Part shown: positions 28,037 through 38,486 of the stretch, in pieces
How the letters are laid out: every line of letters starts with the position of its first letter
How positions within the stretch are numbered: the first letter of the stretch is position 1
Origin: Acuticoccus sp963704595
GTDB taxonomy: Bacteria > Pseudomonadota > Alphaproteobacteria > Rhizobiales > Amorphaceae
Length of the DNA stretch: 64,000 bases
NCBI GenBank assembly: GCA_963704595.1
Contig: OY969922.1
Span: 4,092,001-4,156,000, forward strand
Direction: 5' to 3'
The notes under the pieces: model-generated
What the model was told of the DNA's origin: nothing
Database searches by the model: none
Seen by the model: the letters and a program-made list of their open reading frames with translations, nothing else
Program-made: the position numbers and the translations under genes

Positions 28037-29080
28037 TCAGTGGTAGCCCTTGTCGGGATCGAGCTTCCCGCGGAACACCCAGTAGGCGTAGCCGGTGTAG
28101 GCGAGGATGATCGGGATCAGCACCACCGCCCCCACGAACATGAAGAGCTGCGATTTGTAGGGCGATGCCGCGTCGTAGATCGTGACGGTGGTCGGGATGA
28201 TGTAGGGCCACATCGAGACGCCGAGGCCGACGAACGTCACGAAGAACAGCGCCAGCGCGATCACGAACGGCCAGTAATCGTGCTGGTGGACGTGGAGCGC
28301 GCGGAACAGCAGCAGCGTGAGGCCAGCGACGAGGATCGGGACCGGCGCTGCGAAGATGATGTTCGGCCACGAGAGCCAGCGGTCGAAGTAGCCGGCGTCG
28401 AGATACGGCGTGAATGCGCTGACGATGACGATGAACGCGACCGTCGCGAGGCCGAAACCCCAGGCGAGCCTGCGCGAAATCGCCTGCGGCTCGCCCTCGA
28501 GCTTCATGTTGAGCCACGTCGCACCCAGCAGAGCGTAGCCGCAGACCACGGCAATGCCGCAGATCATCGTGAACGGGCTCAGCCAGTCGAGCCACTCGCC
28601 GCCGTAGCCGCGTCCTTCGACGACGATGCCTTCCAGCAGCGCGCCGAGGATGATGCCTTGCGACAGCGCCGCGACGGTCGAGCCGCCGATGAAGGCGATG
28701 TCCCACAGGGCGCCGAGCTTCTTGGTGCGCCAGCGGAACTCGAACGCGACGCCGCGGAAGACGAGCGCGAGGAGCATCGCGATGATCGGCGGATAGAGCG
28801 CCGGCATGATGATCGCGTAGGCGAGCGGGAAGGCTGCGAAGAGGCCGCCGCCGCCCAGCACCAGCCAGGTCTCGTTGCCGTCCCACACCGGGGCGACGGA
28901 GTTCATCAGGAGGTCGCGGTCCTTCTTCGTGGGGAAGAACGGATAGAGGATGCCGAGACCGAGGTCGAACCCGTCCAGCGCGACGTAGATGAAGATCGCG
29001 GTGGCGAGGAGGATCGCCCACGCCACCGTGAGGTTGATCGAGATGTTGAGGCCAAGGTCGAGCGCCATTTCGTGTCCCAT
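28037..29080 (-). CDS. cydB: Cytochrome bd ubiquinol oxidase subunit II
   Basis: A 347-residue membrane subunit. The start giving MGHEMALDLGLN follows GGGAGACGACC. The family segments FIYVALDGFDLGLGILYPF, NSVAPVWDGNETWLVLGGGGLFAAFP and ALVFRGVAFEFRWR are intact. It supports cytochrome bd (quinol to oxygen electron transfer). It lies 10 bases after cydA and is followed by the 31-residue third gene. Confidence 0.97.
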   Translation of the reverse strand: MGHEMALDLGLNISINLTVAWAILLATAIFIYVALDGFDLGLGILYPFFPTKKDRDLLMNSVAPVWDGNETWLVLGGGGLFAAFPLAYAIIMPALYPPIIAMLLALVFRGVAFEFRWRTKKLGALWDIAFIGGSTVAALSQGIILGALLEGIVVEGRGYGGEWLDWLSPFTMICGIAVVCGYALLGATWLNMKLEGEPQAISRRLAWGFGLATVAFIVIVSAFTPYLDAGYFDRWLSWPNIIFAAPVPILVAGLTLLLFRALHVHQHDYWPFVIALALFFVTFVGLGVSMWPYIIPTTVTIYDAASPYKSQLFMFVGAVVLIPIILAYTGYAYWVFRGKLDPDKGYH

Positions 29081-29090
29081 GGTCGTCTCC

Positions 29091-30518
29091 CTACTCGGCC
29101 GGGTTGGGGTCTTGGGTGCCCGCGTGCGCCACCTGCGGGGCGGGGGTGATGCCGGAGGTCCGGATCGGGCCGTCGCCCTCGGCAAGGCCCTCTTCGCCGA
29201 GCTTGGGCGGGTCGGCCATCAGCTTCAGGATGTAGTAGACGCCGATGCCGAACACGATCGTGTAGATCACGATGTAGGCGAGGAGCGACGCGCCGACCGC
29301 GGGCGCGGCCACAGGCGACACGCTGTCGGCCGTCCGCAGCACCTCGTAGACCGTGTAGGGCTGGCGGCCCATCTCGGTGGTGATCCAGCCCGCGATGACC
29401 GCCACGAGGCCGGACGGGCCCATCACCAGCGCCATCCTGTGGAGCCACCTGTTGGTGTAGAGCGTCTTCTTCCAGCGGGTGTAGAGGCTGAAGAAGCCTG
29501 TGAGCAGCATCAGGACGCCGATGCCGACCATCACGCGGAAGGCGAAGAACACAGGCAGCACAGGCGGCTGGTCCTCCAGCGCAACGGTGTCGAGGCCGGA
29601 GAGCGGCGCATCGAGCGAATGCTTCAGCATCAGCGAGGAGAGCTTGGGGATGCAGACCGGATAGTCGAGCCGCTGCGTCTCCTGGTTGGGGATGCCGAAG
29701 AGACAGAGCGGCGCGCCGTCGGGATAGCTCTCGAAGTGGCCTTCCATCGCCATGATCTTGATCGGCTGGTGGGCCAGCGTGTTGAGGCCCTGGTGGTCGC
29801 CGAGGAACATCTGGACCGGGGTGACGATCGCCGCCATCCACATTGCCATCGAGAACATGGTGCGGACGCCGGGGTTGTTGATCCGCCCGCGCAGGAGGTG
29901 GTAGGCGCCGACGCCGCCGACGATGAAGGCGGTGGTGAGGTAGGCCGCCGTGACGGTGTGCATCAGCCGCGGAATGAAGGACGGGTTGAACACGATCGCC
30001 CACCAGTCGGCCGGCAGGAACTGCCCGTTCTCGCCGATGGTGTAGCCGACCGGCGTGTGCATCCACGAGTTCACCGACAGGATCCACGAGGCGGAGAAGG
30101 CCGTGCCTGCCGCGACCGCGACGCAGGCGACCATGTGGAGCGTGTCGCCGACCCGCTCGCGGCCGAACAGCATGATGCCGAGGAAGCCGGCCTCCAGGAA
30201 GAACGCGGAGAGCACCTCGTAGGCCATCAGCGGGCCGATGACGGGGCCCGCCTTGTCGGAGAAGACGGCCCAGTTGGTGCCGAACTGGTAGCTCATGGTG
30301 AGGCCGGAGACGACGCCCATCGCGAACGCGACGGCGAAGATCTTCACCCAGAAGCGCCATAGCCGCAGGTACGCCTCGTTGCGCGTCTTCAGCCACATCC
30401 CGTTGAGGACGGCGAGGAAGCTTGCAAGCCCGATGGTGAATGCCGGGAAGATGAAGTGGAACGCCACCGTGAACGCGAACTGGATGCGTGCAAGCGTGAC
30501 CGCGTCGAAGCTTTCCAT
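29091..30518 (-). CDS. cydA: Cytochrome bd ubiquinol oxidase subunit I
   Basis: A 475-residue heme-bearing subunit. The heme-ligand histidine near residue 21 lies in FHFIFPAFTIG; GWITTEMGRQPYTVYEVLRT is the conserved quinol-side segment. The chain is short, without the long Q-loop insert of E. coli CydA, as in the CIO/short-loop branch. It is the first gene of the operon. This enzyme helps respiration at low oxygen or under cytochrome-c-oxidase inhibition. Confidence 0.96.
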   Translation of the reverse strand: MESFDAVTLARIQFAFTVAFHFIFPAFTIGLASFLAVLNGMWLKTRNEAYLRLWRFWVKIFAVAFAMGVVSGLTMSYQFGTNWAVFSDKAGPVIGPLMAYEVLSAFFLEAGFLGIMLFGRERVGDTLHMVACVAVAAGTAFSASWILSVNSWMHTPVGYTIGENGQFLPADWWAIVFNPSFIPRLMHTVTAAYLTTAFIVGGVGAYHLLRGRINNPGVRTMFSMAMWMAAIVTPVQMFLGDHQGLNTLAHQPIKIMAMEGHFESYPDGAPLCLFGIPNQETQRLDYPVCIPKLSSLMLKHSLDAPLSGLDTVALEDQPPVLPVFFAFRVMVGIGVLMLLTGFFSLYTRWKKTLYTNRWLHRMALVMGPSGLVAVIAGWITTEMGRQPYTVYEVLRTADSVSPVAAPAVGASLLAYIVIYTIVFGIGVYYILKLMADPPKLGEEGLAEGDGPIRTSGITPAPQVAHAGTQDPNPAE

Positions 30519-30708
30519 GGTGGCAACCCCGTGCTCGTCGGTGCGGTGGCTGGGCGCACCGCCGTCAACTATCGGAGCATGTGCCGCCCCGCCGTGTCGA
30601 TGCGCCTGTCGCGCACCATTTCGTCCAACTCGTTGTTCGTTCTAGCAAGCCGGACGCTGCAGTGCAGCAAGAATCACGTCGCAGGCAGCGGCAGCGGCGT
30701 CGCAGCCG

Positions 30709-33559
30709 CTACTCCGCGGCCTGCTTGAACGTGCCCGTGCCGACGCCCTGCGCGGTGACGGGGCGGCCGAACACGGGGCCAACGGCATAGCGCGCGCCGA
30801 GCTGCCGCATCGCCTTGGCCTCCTTGTCGTCGGCGATACCGCCGACCATCACGCGGCCCTCGAGTGCCGTCACGGTCCGGAACAGCGAGCCGATCAGCTT
30901 CTGGCACTTCACGTCGGCGCTGCGGCCGGAGGTGAGATGCTCGTCGAAGCGCACGCCGTCGAACGCCATCCGGTGGAGGTGCGGCAGCGCGGTCGTGCGG
31001 CGCGCGAAGTCGATCAGCCAGGTTCCGGCGCCGACATCGCGCAGGCGGGCGAGGAGCTGGACCGCGAACTCCGGATTGTCGGAGACGACGCTCTCCTGCA
31101 CGCCGAGCTGGAGCGTGCCGAAGTCGAGCCGGTTGCGGGCGATCGCTGTCTTCACGTCGCCGATCAGCTCGGAACGGAAGGCTTCGGCGCGGGGGAGCGT
31201 GATGAGGAGGGTGAGGTCCCGCCCGCTGGTGCGCCATGCCGACAGCGTCTGCGCGCAGCGCTCCATGGTGGAGAGGGTGAGCTGGATCGCCATGTCCTCG
31301 CCGGCGGCAAGGTCGAGAAGCTCCGGCCAGGTGAGCGGGCCCTGCAGCGGGTGGTGCCAGGTGGGCAGCGCCTCGTAGCCGACCGTCGAGCCGTTCTCGA
31401 GGTCGACGATGGGCCGGAACTGGAGTTTCACCTTGTCTTCGGAGATCGCGCGCTTGAGGTCGCGCGCGAGCGAGCGGCCAGACATGTTGAGGCGGCGCAT
31501 CAGGGGGTCGAACATCTCACCGCGGTCGCCGCCCTGACGCTTGGCGCGGCGGAGCGCGAGGTCCGCGTTGTCGAGAAGCTCCGCGGCGTTCTCGGCCTTG
31601 AGGTCCATCGGCGCGATCCCGAGGGACGCTCGCATCGAGATCTCCTCGTCCGCGAACGGGATCGGCGCGGCAAGCGTCTCGCGCACGCGCTTGATGAAGT
31701 CCTCGAGCTTGACCGGGTCGCAGTAGATGAGGAGGCCGAAGCTGTCGCCGGAGAGGCGGGCGATGCTGTCGTGCCGCTTGAGGGTGCGCGACAGGCGGCG
31801 GCCGATCGTGAGGAGCGCGCTGTCCCCGACCGACTGGCCGTACTTGTCGTTGATCTGGGAGAAATTGTCCGGGTTGACGATGACGACGTAGAGCGAGCGG
31901 GCGGTCTCGTCGTTGGACCAGGCACGTGCCATCTCGATCCGGTCGAGGAAGAGGTGGCGGTTGGGAAGGCCCGTGAGGTTGTCGTAGACGCTGTCGTGCA
32001 GCATCCGCTCCTCGGTGGTCTTGGCCTCGGTCATGTCGTGCATGGTGCCGACGCAGCGGACGATCTCGCCGGTGGTGCCGACCACGGGGCGCGCGCGCAG
32101 GCGGAACCAGCGGAAGTGCCCGTCGACGCCGCGGAAGCGGAAGAGGTCGTTGATCCGCCCGCGCCGCCGCTCGATGGCGGCGTCCAGCGTGGCGCGGAAA
32201 CGGTCGCGGTCCTGCGGGTGGAGGACGGGGAACCAGTCCTGCGGCGGGCCTTGCAACTCGCCCCGTTCGAGGCCGAGGCGGTGCTCCACCTCGTGACCGC
32301 AGGCGATCCGGTCGCGCGCCACGTCCCAGTCCCACACGACGTCGCCGGAGCCGGCGAGCGCCATCACGTCGCGCTCGACATCTCTCGCCAGCGACGGGGC
32401 GATGGAGCGGCCGGCGAAGGCGTGCTGCATGACCGTGAAGCCGATGAGGAGGACGAGGAGGACGAGCCCGCCGTCGAGCGCGGGCTGGACGAAGTCGTTG
32501 TCGATCTCGCCAGACACGGTGAGCGCCGCGCCGGTGATCCAGGCGATCAGGAGCGCCCAGGTGGGGAGGATCATCACCGCCCGGTCGTGGCCGCGGATCG
32601 CCGAGATGAGGATGGCGACGAGCCCGATGGCCGCGACGACGGCAAGCGATATCCGCGCGATGGTGGCGGTGAGCGCCGGGTCGAACTGCGCCAGCCACCC
32701 GGCAGCGACGGCGAGCGGGATCAGCGCCAGAAGCGCATACCGGTTGCGGACGCGCCAGCGCGTGATGTTGAGGTAGGAGAGGATGAAGGCGGCCAGCGCC
32801 AGAGCCAGCATCGCCTCGGCGAAGGCGCGCATCACCGCGTCACTCGGGATCCGGGCGGACAGCACGTCGCCGAGGAAAGAGAAGTCGATCAGGACGTAGC
32901 CGAACGCCACCCACGCGAGCACCGCCGCGGAGGCGAACATCATCTGCCCCTTGATGACGAAGACGACCACGAAGAACAGCGCGAGCAGGCCCGAGATGCC
33001 GACGACGATGCCCTTGTAGAGCGTGTAGGCGTTCTGGCTCTCGCTGTAGGCGTCGCGCTGCCAGAGGCGCAGCATGGGAAGGTTGGGCGTCGTCAGCTCC
33101 ATCACGAAGGTGACGGTGGCGCCCGGATCGAGCGTGAGGAGGAAGACGTCGGCGTCGGAGCTCGCGAGCCGCTCGGGCGGGAAGCCCTCGCTGGGGGTGA
33201 CGGCCCTGATCCGCTCGGCGCCGAGGTCCGGGTGGAGGACGCCGGAGCCGGCAAGGCGGTGGTGCGGGGCGACAAGAAGCCTGTCGATCTGCTCGTCGCT
33301 GGGGTTCTGGAGGCCGATCACCGCCCAGTGGCGCGTGTCGCCGACCGTCGGCCGGACCTCGATCCGTTGCACGATGCCGTCCGCGTCGGCGGCAGTCGAG
33401 ACCTGAAGGTCGCCCTCCTGGTCGTTATAGCAACTCGGCGTAGGACGTCAGTGTCACCACTGGGACGGTGGGGCCGACGGGCACGGCCTCGACCGCGCGG
33501 GCAACGCCTGCGGACAGGGTGAGGAGAAGGCCGGTCAGGATGATACACAGAACACGCAT
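30709..33559 (-). CDS. Membrane protein with PAS and degenerate GGDEF and EAL domains, frame-disrupted near its N-terminus
   Basis: About 949 residues after removing one base near 33430; without it the signal peptide (MRVLCIILTGLLLTLSAG) is cut from the rest. Layout: periplasmic region (about 30-175), seven or so membrane segments (about 180-370), PAS/PAC (about 395-505), GGDEF-like (about 510-680) and EAL-like (about 690-945). The GGDEF site reads SGDSF. The EAL part keeps YEAL but has IDFARR where DDFGTG is expected and VGGIAD for AEGVE. Both enzymes are therefore probably inactive, suggesting a c-di-GMP sensor or scaffold. Its start overlaps the GNAT stop. Confidence 0.85.
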
Positions 33560-34212
33560 CAGGATCGGGACTCCAGGGCAGCGCCGGTTTCGGCGGCGTC
33601 CCGTTGCGGATGGATCCGGTCGCCGGCCACCAGGCCGAACAGGATATGGTCGCGCCACGCCCCGTCGATGCACAGGAAGCGGCGGGCGTAGCCTTCCTCG
33701 GTGAAGCCGACGCGCTTCAGGAGGCGGATGGAGCGTTCGTTGTGCGGCAGCGTCGCCGCCTCGATCCGGTTGAGGCCGAGCGTTTCGAAGCAGAACGGGA
33801 CGATGACGCGCACCGCGTCGCCCATCAGCCCCTTGCCGGCGAAGCGCTCGCCGGCCCAGTAGCCCATCGAGCAGCTTTGCGTCACGCCGCGCTTGACGTG
33901 GGCCAGCGTGATGCCGCCCACGAGCGCGCCGGTCGCCCGCTCGTAGACGAAGACGGCATAGCCCTCGTCGGCGCGGATGTCGCGGTGGTAGCGGCGGAGA
34001 CGGCGGCGGAAGGCCATGCGGGTGATGTCGTCGCGCGGCCAGGTCGGCTCCCACGGGCGCAGGAAGTGCCGGCTTTCGGCGCGCAGGCGGCTCCACTCGC
34101 TGTAGTCGGCCGAGACCGGCATCTTCAGGATCGTGCGCGCGCCGACGAGCTGGGTCGTTTCGTTCAGCGCAGCAGCGCCGCGGACCGGCCCGAGGCGCTG
34201 CAACGCGCTCAC
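33559..34212 (-). CDS. GNAT acetyltransferase, RimJ/RimL type
   Basis: A 217-residue N-acetyltransferase. It starts with GTG overlapping the stop of the M16 peptidase gene and ends overlapping the ATG of the GGDEF/EAL gene. The acetyl-CoA site is in GYWAGERFAGKGLMGDAV, and the NRIEAATLPHNERSIRLLKRVGF segment is typical of RimJ/RimL proteins, which acetylate ribosomal-protein N-termini or other amines. The substrate is unknown. Confidence 0.88.
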   Translation of the reverse strand: MSALQRLGPVRGAAALNETTQLVGARTILKMPVSADYSEWSRLRAESRHFLRPWEPTWPRDDITRMAFRRRLRRYHRDIRADEGYAVFVYERATGALVGGITLAHVKRGVTQSCSMGYWAGERFAGKGLMGDAVRVIVPFCFETLGLNRIEAATLPHNERSIRLLKRVGFTEEGYARRFLCIDGAWRDHILFGLVAGDRIHPQRDAAETGAALESRS

Positions 34213-35478
34213 GCGGCGCCCCGGACTGGCGCGCCGAAGCGTGACCGGATCCGCGCCTGGTGCGGCGCGGCGTCGGCGCCGATGGCGACCACGGTCGGCG
34301 CCCCGGACGACATTACCTCGATGAAATTGCGCACCGCGGCGGCGTCGACGCGGCGAGATCTTCCAGCCGCTCCTCCTTGGATAGGAGCCGCCCGAGGACC
34401 ATCGCGGAGCGCGCGGCCTGCCCCATGCGGCTCGCGCAGCTTTCGCGCGACATCAGGAGCCCTGCGCGCAGCTGCGCCTTGGCGCGCTCGCACTCCTCGT
34501 CGGTCAGCGTCTCGGCGGTACCGGCCAGCTCGTCGAGGACGACGGCGGCCGCCTTGTCGACGGTTGCGGGCGTCGGTCGCGAAGTGGATGCCGAAGAGGC
34601 CGATGTCCTCGATCGCCCAGTGGAAGGCGGAGGTGTCGTAGACGAGGCCGCGGTCTTCGCGCAGCGCCTGGAAGAGGCGGGACGACATGCCGCCGCCGAG
34701 CACCATCGCGGCGACGTGGGCGACGGTTGCGTCCGCGGTGTTGGCGGCACGCCCTCGAAGCCGAGGAGCCACTGGCCCTCGGCACCCTCGCTGGTCTCGC
34801 TGTAGGCGCCGCCGGTGTAGCGCGCCGCGGGGCCGGCATCGCCGCGCTTGCCGGTGACGGACGCGAACGCCGCCTCCACCGCCGGGACGAGGCGGTCGTG
34901 GTCGACCGCGCCGGCGGCGACCACGGTCAGCGCGTCGGGCTTGTAGTGGCGGCCGAAGAAGCCGCCGAGCAGGTCGCGGTCGATCGCGCCGACGGATTCG
35001 CGGGTGCCGAGGATGCGGCGGCCGACCGGCTGGCCCGGAATGCGACCTCGGGGAAGGCGTCGAACGCGCGGTCTTCCGGCACGTCCTCCGCCGCGCCGAT
35101 CTCCTGCAGGATGACGTTGCACTCGCGCGCGATGTCTTCCTCGGCGAACAGCGGGTCGGTCAGGATGTCGGCGAGGATGTCGAGCGCCAGGGGCACGTCG
35201 TCGGCGAGGACGCGGGCGTGGTAGGCCGTGGTTTCGACGCTGGTGGAGGCGTTGATCTCGCCGCCGACCGTCTCGATGGTCTCCGAAATCTCGCGCGCGG
35301 TCCGGCGGTTGGTGCCCTTGAAGGCCATGTGCTCGAGGAAGTGGGCGACGCCGTGCTCGCCCGCCGCTTCCGTGCGGGCACCGGCACGCACCCACACGCC
35401 GATGGCGGCGGAATCGACATGCGCCATCGGGTCCGTCACGACCGTGAGGCCGCTCGGAAGGCGGGTCATCTCCATCAT
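34209..35478 (-). CDS. M16 (pitrilysin/processing-peptidase-like) zinc peptidase, with four frame disruptions
   Basis: About 423 residues when four single-base defects are repaired: near 35038 (missing C; family text FPGQP), 34744 (missing base; PPNTADAT), 34567 (extra C; DAATVDKA) and 34352 (missing base; LARVDAAA). The zinc motif HFLEH lies in GVAHFLEHMAFKGT near residue 50, and the second domain shows LGGGMSSRLFQALREDRGLVY. This matches the soluble processing-peptidase-like M16 protein found next to thrC in many alphaproteobacteria. The start overlaps the thrC stop (ATGA). Confidence 0.88.
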
Positions 35479-36875
35479 GCGGTCACCGCGCGCGAGCGGT
35501 CGAGGATCACTTCGGCGATCCGCGCGGCGTCGGCGGGCACGCGGGTCATCTTCTCGGTGTCGCGCAGGACATCGGCGAGGCGCTGCGGCACCTCGGGGCG
35601 CCTGCCGCAGCCCGCGACCACAGCGTCGGGGAACTTGGCGGGGTGCGCGGTGGAGAGCGTCACCAGCGCGACATCGTCGTCGAGCACGGTCTCGCGCGCG
35701 ACCTTGAGGCCGACGGCGGTGTGCGGGTCGACGATGAGCCCGGTGTCCCTGTAGACGGCGCCGATGGTGGCGGCTGTCTCGTCGTCGTTGGCGCTGCCGG
35801 AGGAGAACAGCGTCGCCATCTTCGCCTTTTCGTCGGCGGTGAGGGCGAAGCCGGTTTTCGTCGCGGTCAGCCGTTCGGCGACCGAGGCGGCGTTGCGGCC
35901 CGAAAGGTCGAAGATCAGCCGCTCGAAGTTGGAGGAGACCTGAATGTCCATCGACGGCGAGGTCGAGGGCGCGACGGTGCCGGGCGTATAGTCGCCGGTG
36001 CGGGCGACGCGGTCGAGGATGTCGTTCCGGTTGGTGGCGATCACCAGCCGCTCGATGGGAAGGCCCATCCTGGTGGCGACGTAGCCGGCCAGAATGTCGC
36101 CGAAGTTGCCCGTGGGCACGGAGAAGGCGACGCGGCGGTGCGGCGCGCCGAGCGCCAGCGCGGCGAAGACGTAGTAGCTGATCTGCGCGGCGACGCGGGC
36201 CCAGTTGATCGAGTTGACGCCGCTCATCGCGACGCGCTCGTTGAAGTCGCGGTCGACGAAGAGCTGCTTCACGATGCGCTGGCAATCGTCGAAGTCGCCG
36301 TCGACGGCGAGGGTGTGGAGATTGTCGCCGGCGATGGTGGTCATCTGCCGGCGCTGGACGTCGGACACCCGCCCGTCGGGGTAGAGGATGAAGACGTCGA
36401 TCGCCTCGCGGCCGCGCGAACGCGTTGGCGGCGGCGGCGCCCGTGTCGCCCGAGGTGGCGGTGACGATGGTCGCGCGGCGGCCGCGCTCCAGCGAGGATG
36501 CGGTCCATCAGCTTGGCGAGCGTCTGCATCGCCACGTCCTTGAACGCCAGCGTCGGGCCGTGGAACAGCTCGAGGATGAAGTCGCGCGGGCCGATCTGCA
36601 CCAGCGGCGTGCGCGCGGTGTGCGAGAAGGTGCCCATCGCGGCGTCGATGTCGGCGCGCAGGTCGGCGGGCGAAATCTCGCCCTCGGCGTAAGGCGCGAG
36701 CATGGCGGCAGCCACCGCCTCGAACGGTTTTCCGCGCAGTCCCTCGAACGTCGTCCGCCGAGAGGAGCGGGTAGGTTTCGGGCACGAAGAGGCCGCCGTC
36801 TGGCGCCAGTCCGGCGAGGGTTGCATCGCTAAATCCGAGCGGCCTGGCGCCACCCCGTGTCGAGACGTACTGCAC
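35475..36875 (-). CDS. thrC: Threonine synthase, with three frame disruptions
   Basis: PLP enzyme converting O-phosphohomoserine to threonine; 465 residues after correction. The N-terminus MQYVSTRGGARPLGFSDATLAGLAPDGG is typical. The PLP lysine is in HGPTLAFKDVA and the phosphate loop in TATSGDTGAAAANAF. Net +1 disruptions lie near 36751, 36490 and 36415; three of them return to the original frame. It is the first gene of a leftward operon with the M16 peptidase, GNAT and GGDEF/EAL genes. Confidence 0.93.
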   Translation of the reverse strand: MQYVSTRGGARPLGFSDATLAGLAPDGGLFVPETYPLLSADDVRGTARKTVRGGGCRHARALRRGRDFARRPARRHRRRDGHLLAHRAHAAGADRPARLHPRAVPRPDAGVQGRGDADARQADGPHPRWSAAAARPSSPPPRATRAPPPPTRSRGREAIDVFILYPDGRVSDVQRRQMTTIAGDNLHTLAVDGDFDDCQRIVKQLFVDRDFNERVAMSGVNSINWARVAAQISYYVFAALALGAPHRRVAFSVPTGNFGDILAGYVATRMGLPIERLVIATNRNDILDRVARTGDYTPGTVAPSTSPSMDIQVSSNFERLIFDLSGRNAASVAERLTATKTGFALTADEKAKMATLFSSGSANDDETAATIGAVYRDTGLIVDPHTAVGLKVARETVLDDDVALVTLSTAHPAKFPDAVVAGCGRRPEVPQRLADVLRDTEKMTRVPADAARIAEVILDRSRAVTA

Positions 36876-36960
36876 GCGTCACGTTCCTTGTGTCGTCGCC
36901 GCCAGCAGAAGCGCGCCCGCCACCCCGGTGTCAACCGCAGGTCGGGCCGCGCGCCCCGCC

Positions 36961-37551
36961 TCAGGCATGTCCCGCGGCGGAGGACAGAAGCCGCGGATCG
37001 AAACCCAGCTTGGCGATGGCCTTATCGTATTTGCGGTCGAGATCGCCATCGAAGATCAGGTCGTGGTCGGCCTCGCAATGCAGCCACCCGTTGTTGGAGA
37101 TCTCCTGTTCCAGCTGCCCCGGCGCCCAGCCGGCATAGCCCAGCGCCAGCAGCGCCTGGCTCGGTCCGCCCCCACGTGCGATGGCGCGCAGGATCTCGAC
37201 CGTCGCGGTCAGGCACACGTCGCCGGAGGTGACCAGCGTCGCCTCCTTCAGCCGGAAGTCCGACGTGTGGAGCACGAAGCCGCGCCCGGTCTCGACCGGG
37301 CCGCCGGTGTGGACCGGGACCTTGAGGGCGGCGTCGGGCAGCCGGATGTCGTCCTCGTCGTCGATCACGTTGAGCTGGGCGAGGAGGTCCACGAACGAGA
37401 TGTGGTTGGCCGGCTTGTTGACGATGATCCCCATCGCCCCGTCCGCCGAATGGGCACAGATGAACACGACGGCCTTCTCGAACCGCGTATCACCCATGTT
37501 GGGCATCGCTATCAGACACTGTCCGTCGAGGTAGCCGTCCATATCGCTCAC
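36961..37551 (-). CDS. YqgE/AlgH family protein
   Basis: A protein of about 196 residues with the family opening YLDGQCLIAMPNMGDTRF and the conserved GAMGIIVNKP, GGPV and GYAGWAPGQLEQEI segments. Of three possible starts, the GTG at 37551 has the best ribosome site (AGGGA with nine bases spacing); a GTG at 37560 and an ATG at 37542 are alternatives. The function is not established. It lies upstream of thrC on the same strand and divergent from the peroxiredoxin gene. Confidence 0.93.
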   Translation of the reverse strand: MSDMDGYLDGQCLIAMPNMGDTRFEKAVVFICAHSADGAMGIIVNKPANHISFVDLLAQLNVIDDEDDIRLPDAALKVPVHTGGPVETGRGFVLHTSDFRLKEATLVTSGDVCLTATVEILRAIARGGGPSQALLALGYAGWAPGQLEQEISNNGWLHCEADHDLIFDGDLDRKYDKAIAKLGFDPRLLSSAAGHA

Positions 37552-37673
37552 CCGTGGCACTCCCTGCCCCCAATCTTACCACAGCCGGCCGTTCACGATA
37601 GATAGGCTCGCCAGCGGTCGAGATCCCCTCTAGAACGCGCGCAAGATAATTCTGATCCTTGGAGCCCTCCACT

Positions 37674-38160
37674 ATGACAATTTCCGTTGGCGACCGGCTG
37701 CCCGAAGCGACCTTCAAGGTCATGACGCCCGAAGGCGCCAGCCAGATCACCGTCGAGGAGCTGACCTCGGGCCGCAAGGTCGTGATCTTCGCAGTGCCCG
37801 GTGCCTTCACCCCGACCTGCCACAGCAACCACCTGCCCGGTTACCTCGAGAACATCGACGCAGTTCGCCACCAAGGGCGTGGACGAGGTCGCCGTCGTGT
37901 CCGTCAACGACATGTTCGTGATGGACGCATGGTCGAAGGCGACCAACGCGTCCGGCAAGATCACCTTCCTCGCGGACGGCTCGGCCGACTTCACCCGCGC
38001 CGTCGGCCTCGACAACGACTCCTCCGGCTTCGGCATGGGCATCCGCTCCAAGCGCTACTCGATGCTGGTCGAGGACGGCGTGGTGAAGGCGCTCGCGGTG
38101 GAGGAGCCCGGCAAGGGCGTCACCGTCTCCGGCGCCGAGGCGATGCTCGCCAACCTCTGA
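37674..38160 (+). CDS. Peroxiredoxin (Prx5/AHP1 type), frame-disrupted
   Basis: A 161-residue thiol peroxidase after dropping one base near 37863 (LENIDA then FATKGVDE). The peroxidatic cysteine is in PGAFTPTCHSNHLPGY near residue 48; the C-terminal half has VVSVNDMFVMDAW and the GIRSKRYSML segment of the Prx5 group. It reduces hydroperoxides using glutathione or thioredoxin. It lies divergent from yqgE and upstream of ileS. Confidence 0.9.
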
Positions 38161-38486
38161 GCGCCCGCTCCGCGCCGCCCCTCGCGCATGATGGCGGGCG
38201 GCGCGAAGTTATGTCGCGCCGCCGCGGCGCACTCGCGCGGCCCGTTGCAAAACGGGTCGCGCTCCGGGCCGCGCCGGTGTAAAGCAGGCGCCATGACCGG
38301 CCTTCGCCCCGACCGCGTATTGCGAATTTTCCGCCCGTCCGCCGGTTTCGAGCCGCCGGCGGCACGGGATTTTTCGCGGGCATAGACGCCACGAGGCTCT
38401 GATTTCTTCTCGTAGAGCGCGCCGGCCCCGGGCCCGCGCTCCGGCTGCAACGTGGCGCAGGACGCGCCGAACCCGAAGTTAGAACC
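38161..38486 (+). other. Intergenic region upstream of ileS
   Basis: Three hundred and twenty-six bases with no credible gene. It is mostly GC-rich, with a less GC-rich patch at 38320-38410. Several GC-rich near-palindromes are present (for example CCCGTTGCAAAACGGG at 38240-38255). No promoter or riboswitch could be supported. ribF, often found upstream of ileS, is absent. Confidence 0.4.

Noticed and set aside
30937..33522. 861-codon open frame on the + strand
   Set aside because: It is antisense to the GGDEF/EAL gene, whose domains are clear; the frame is rich in Asp/Glu/Arg/Val as expected of a shadow.
38161..38486. T-box or other leader element upstream of ileS
   Set aside because: T-box leaders are essentially a Gram-positive device and no T-box sequence or specifier loop was visible.
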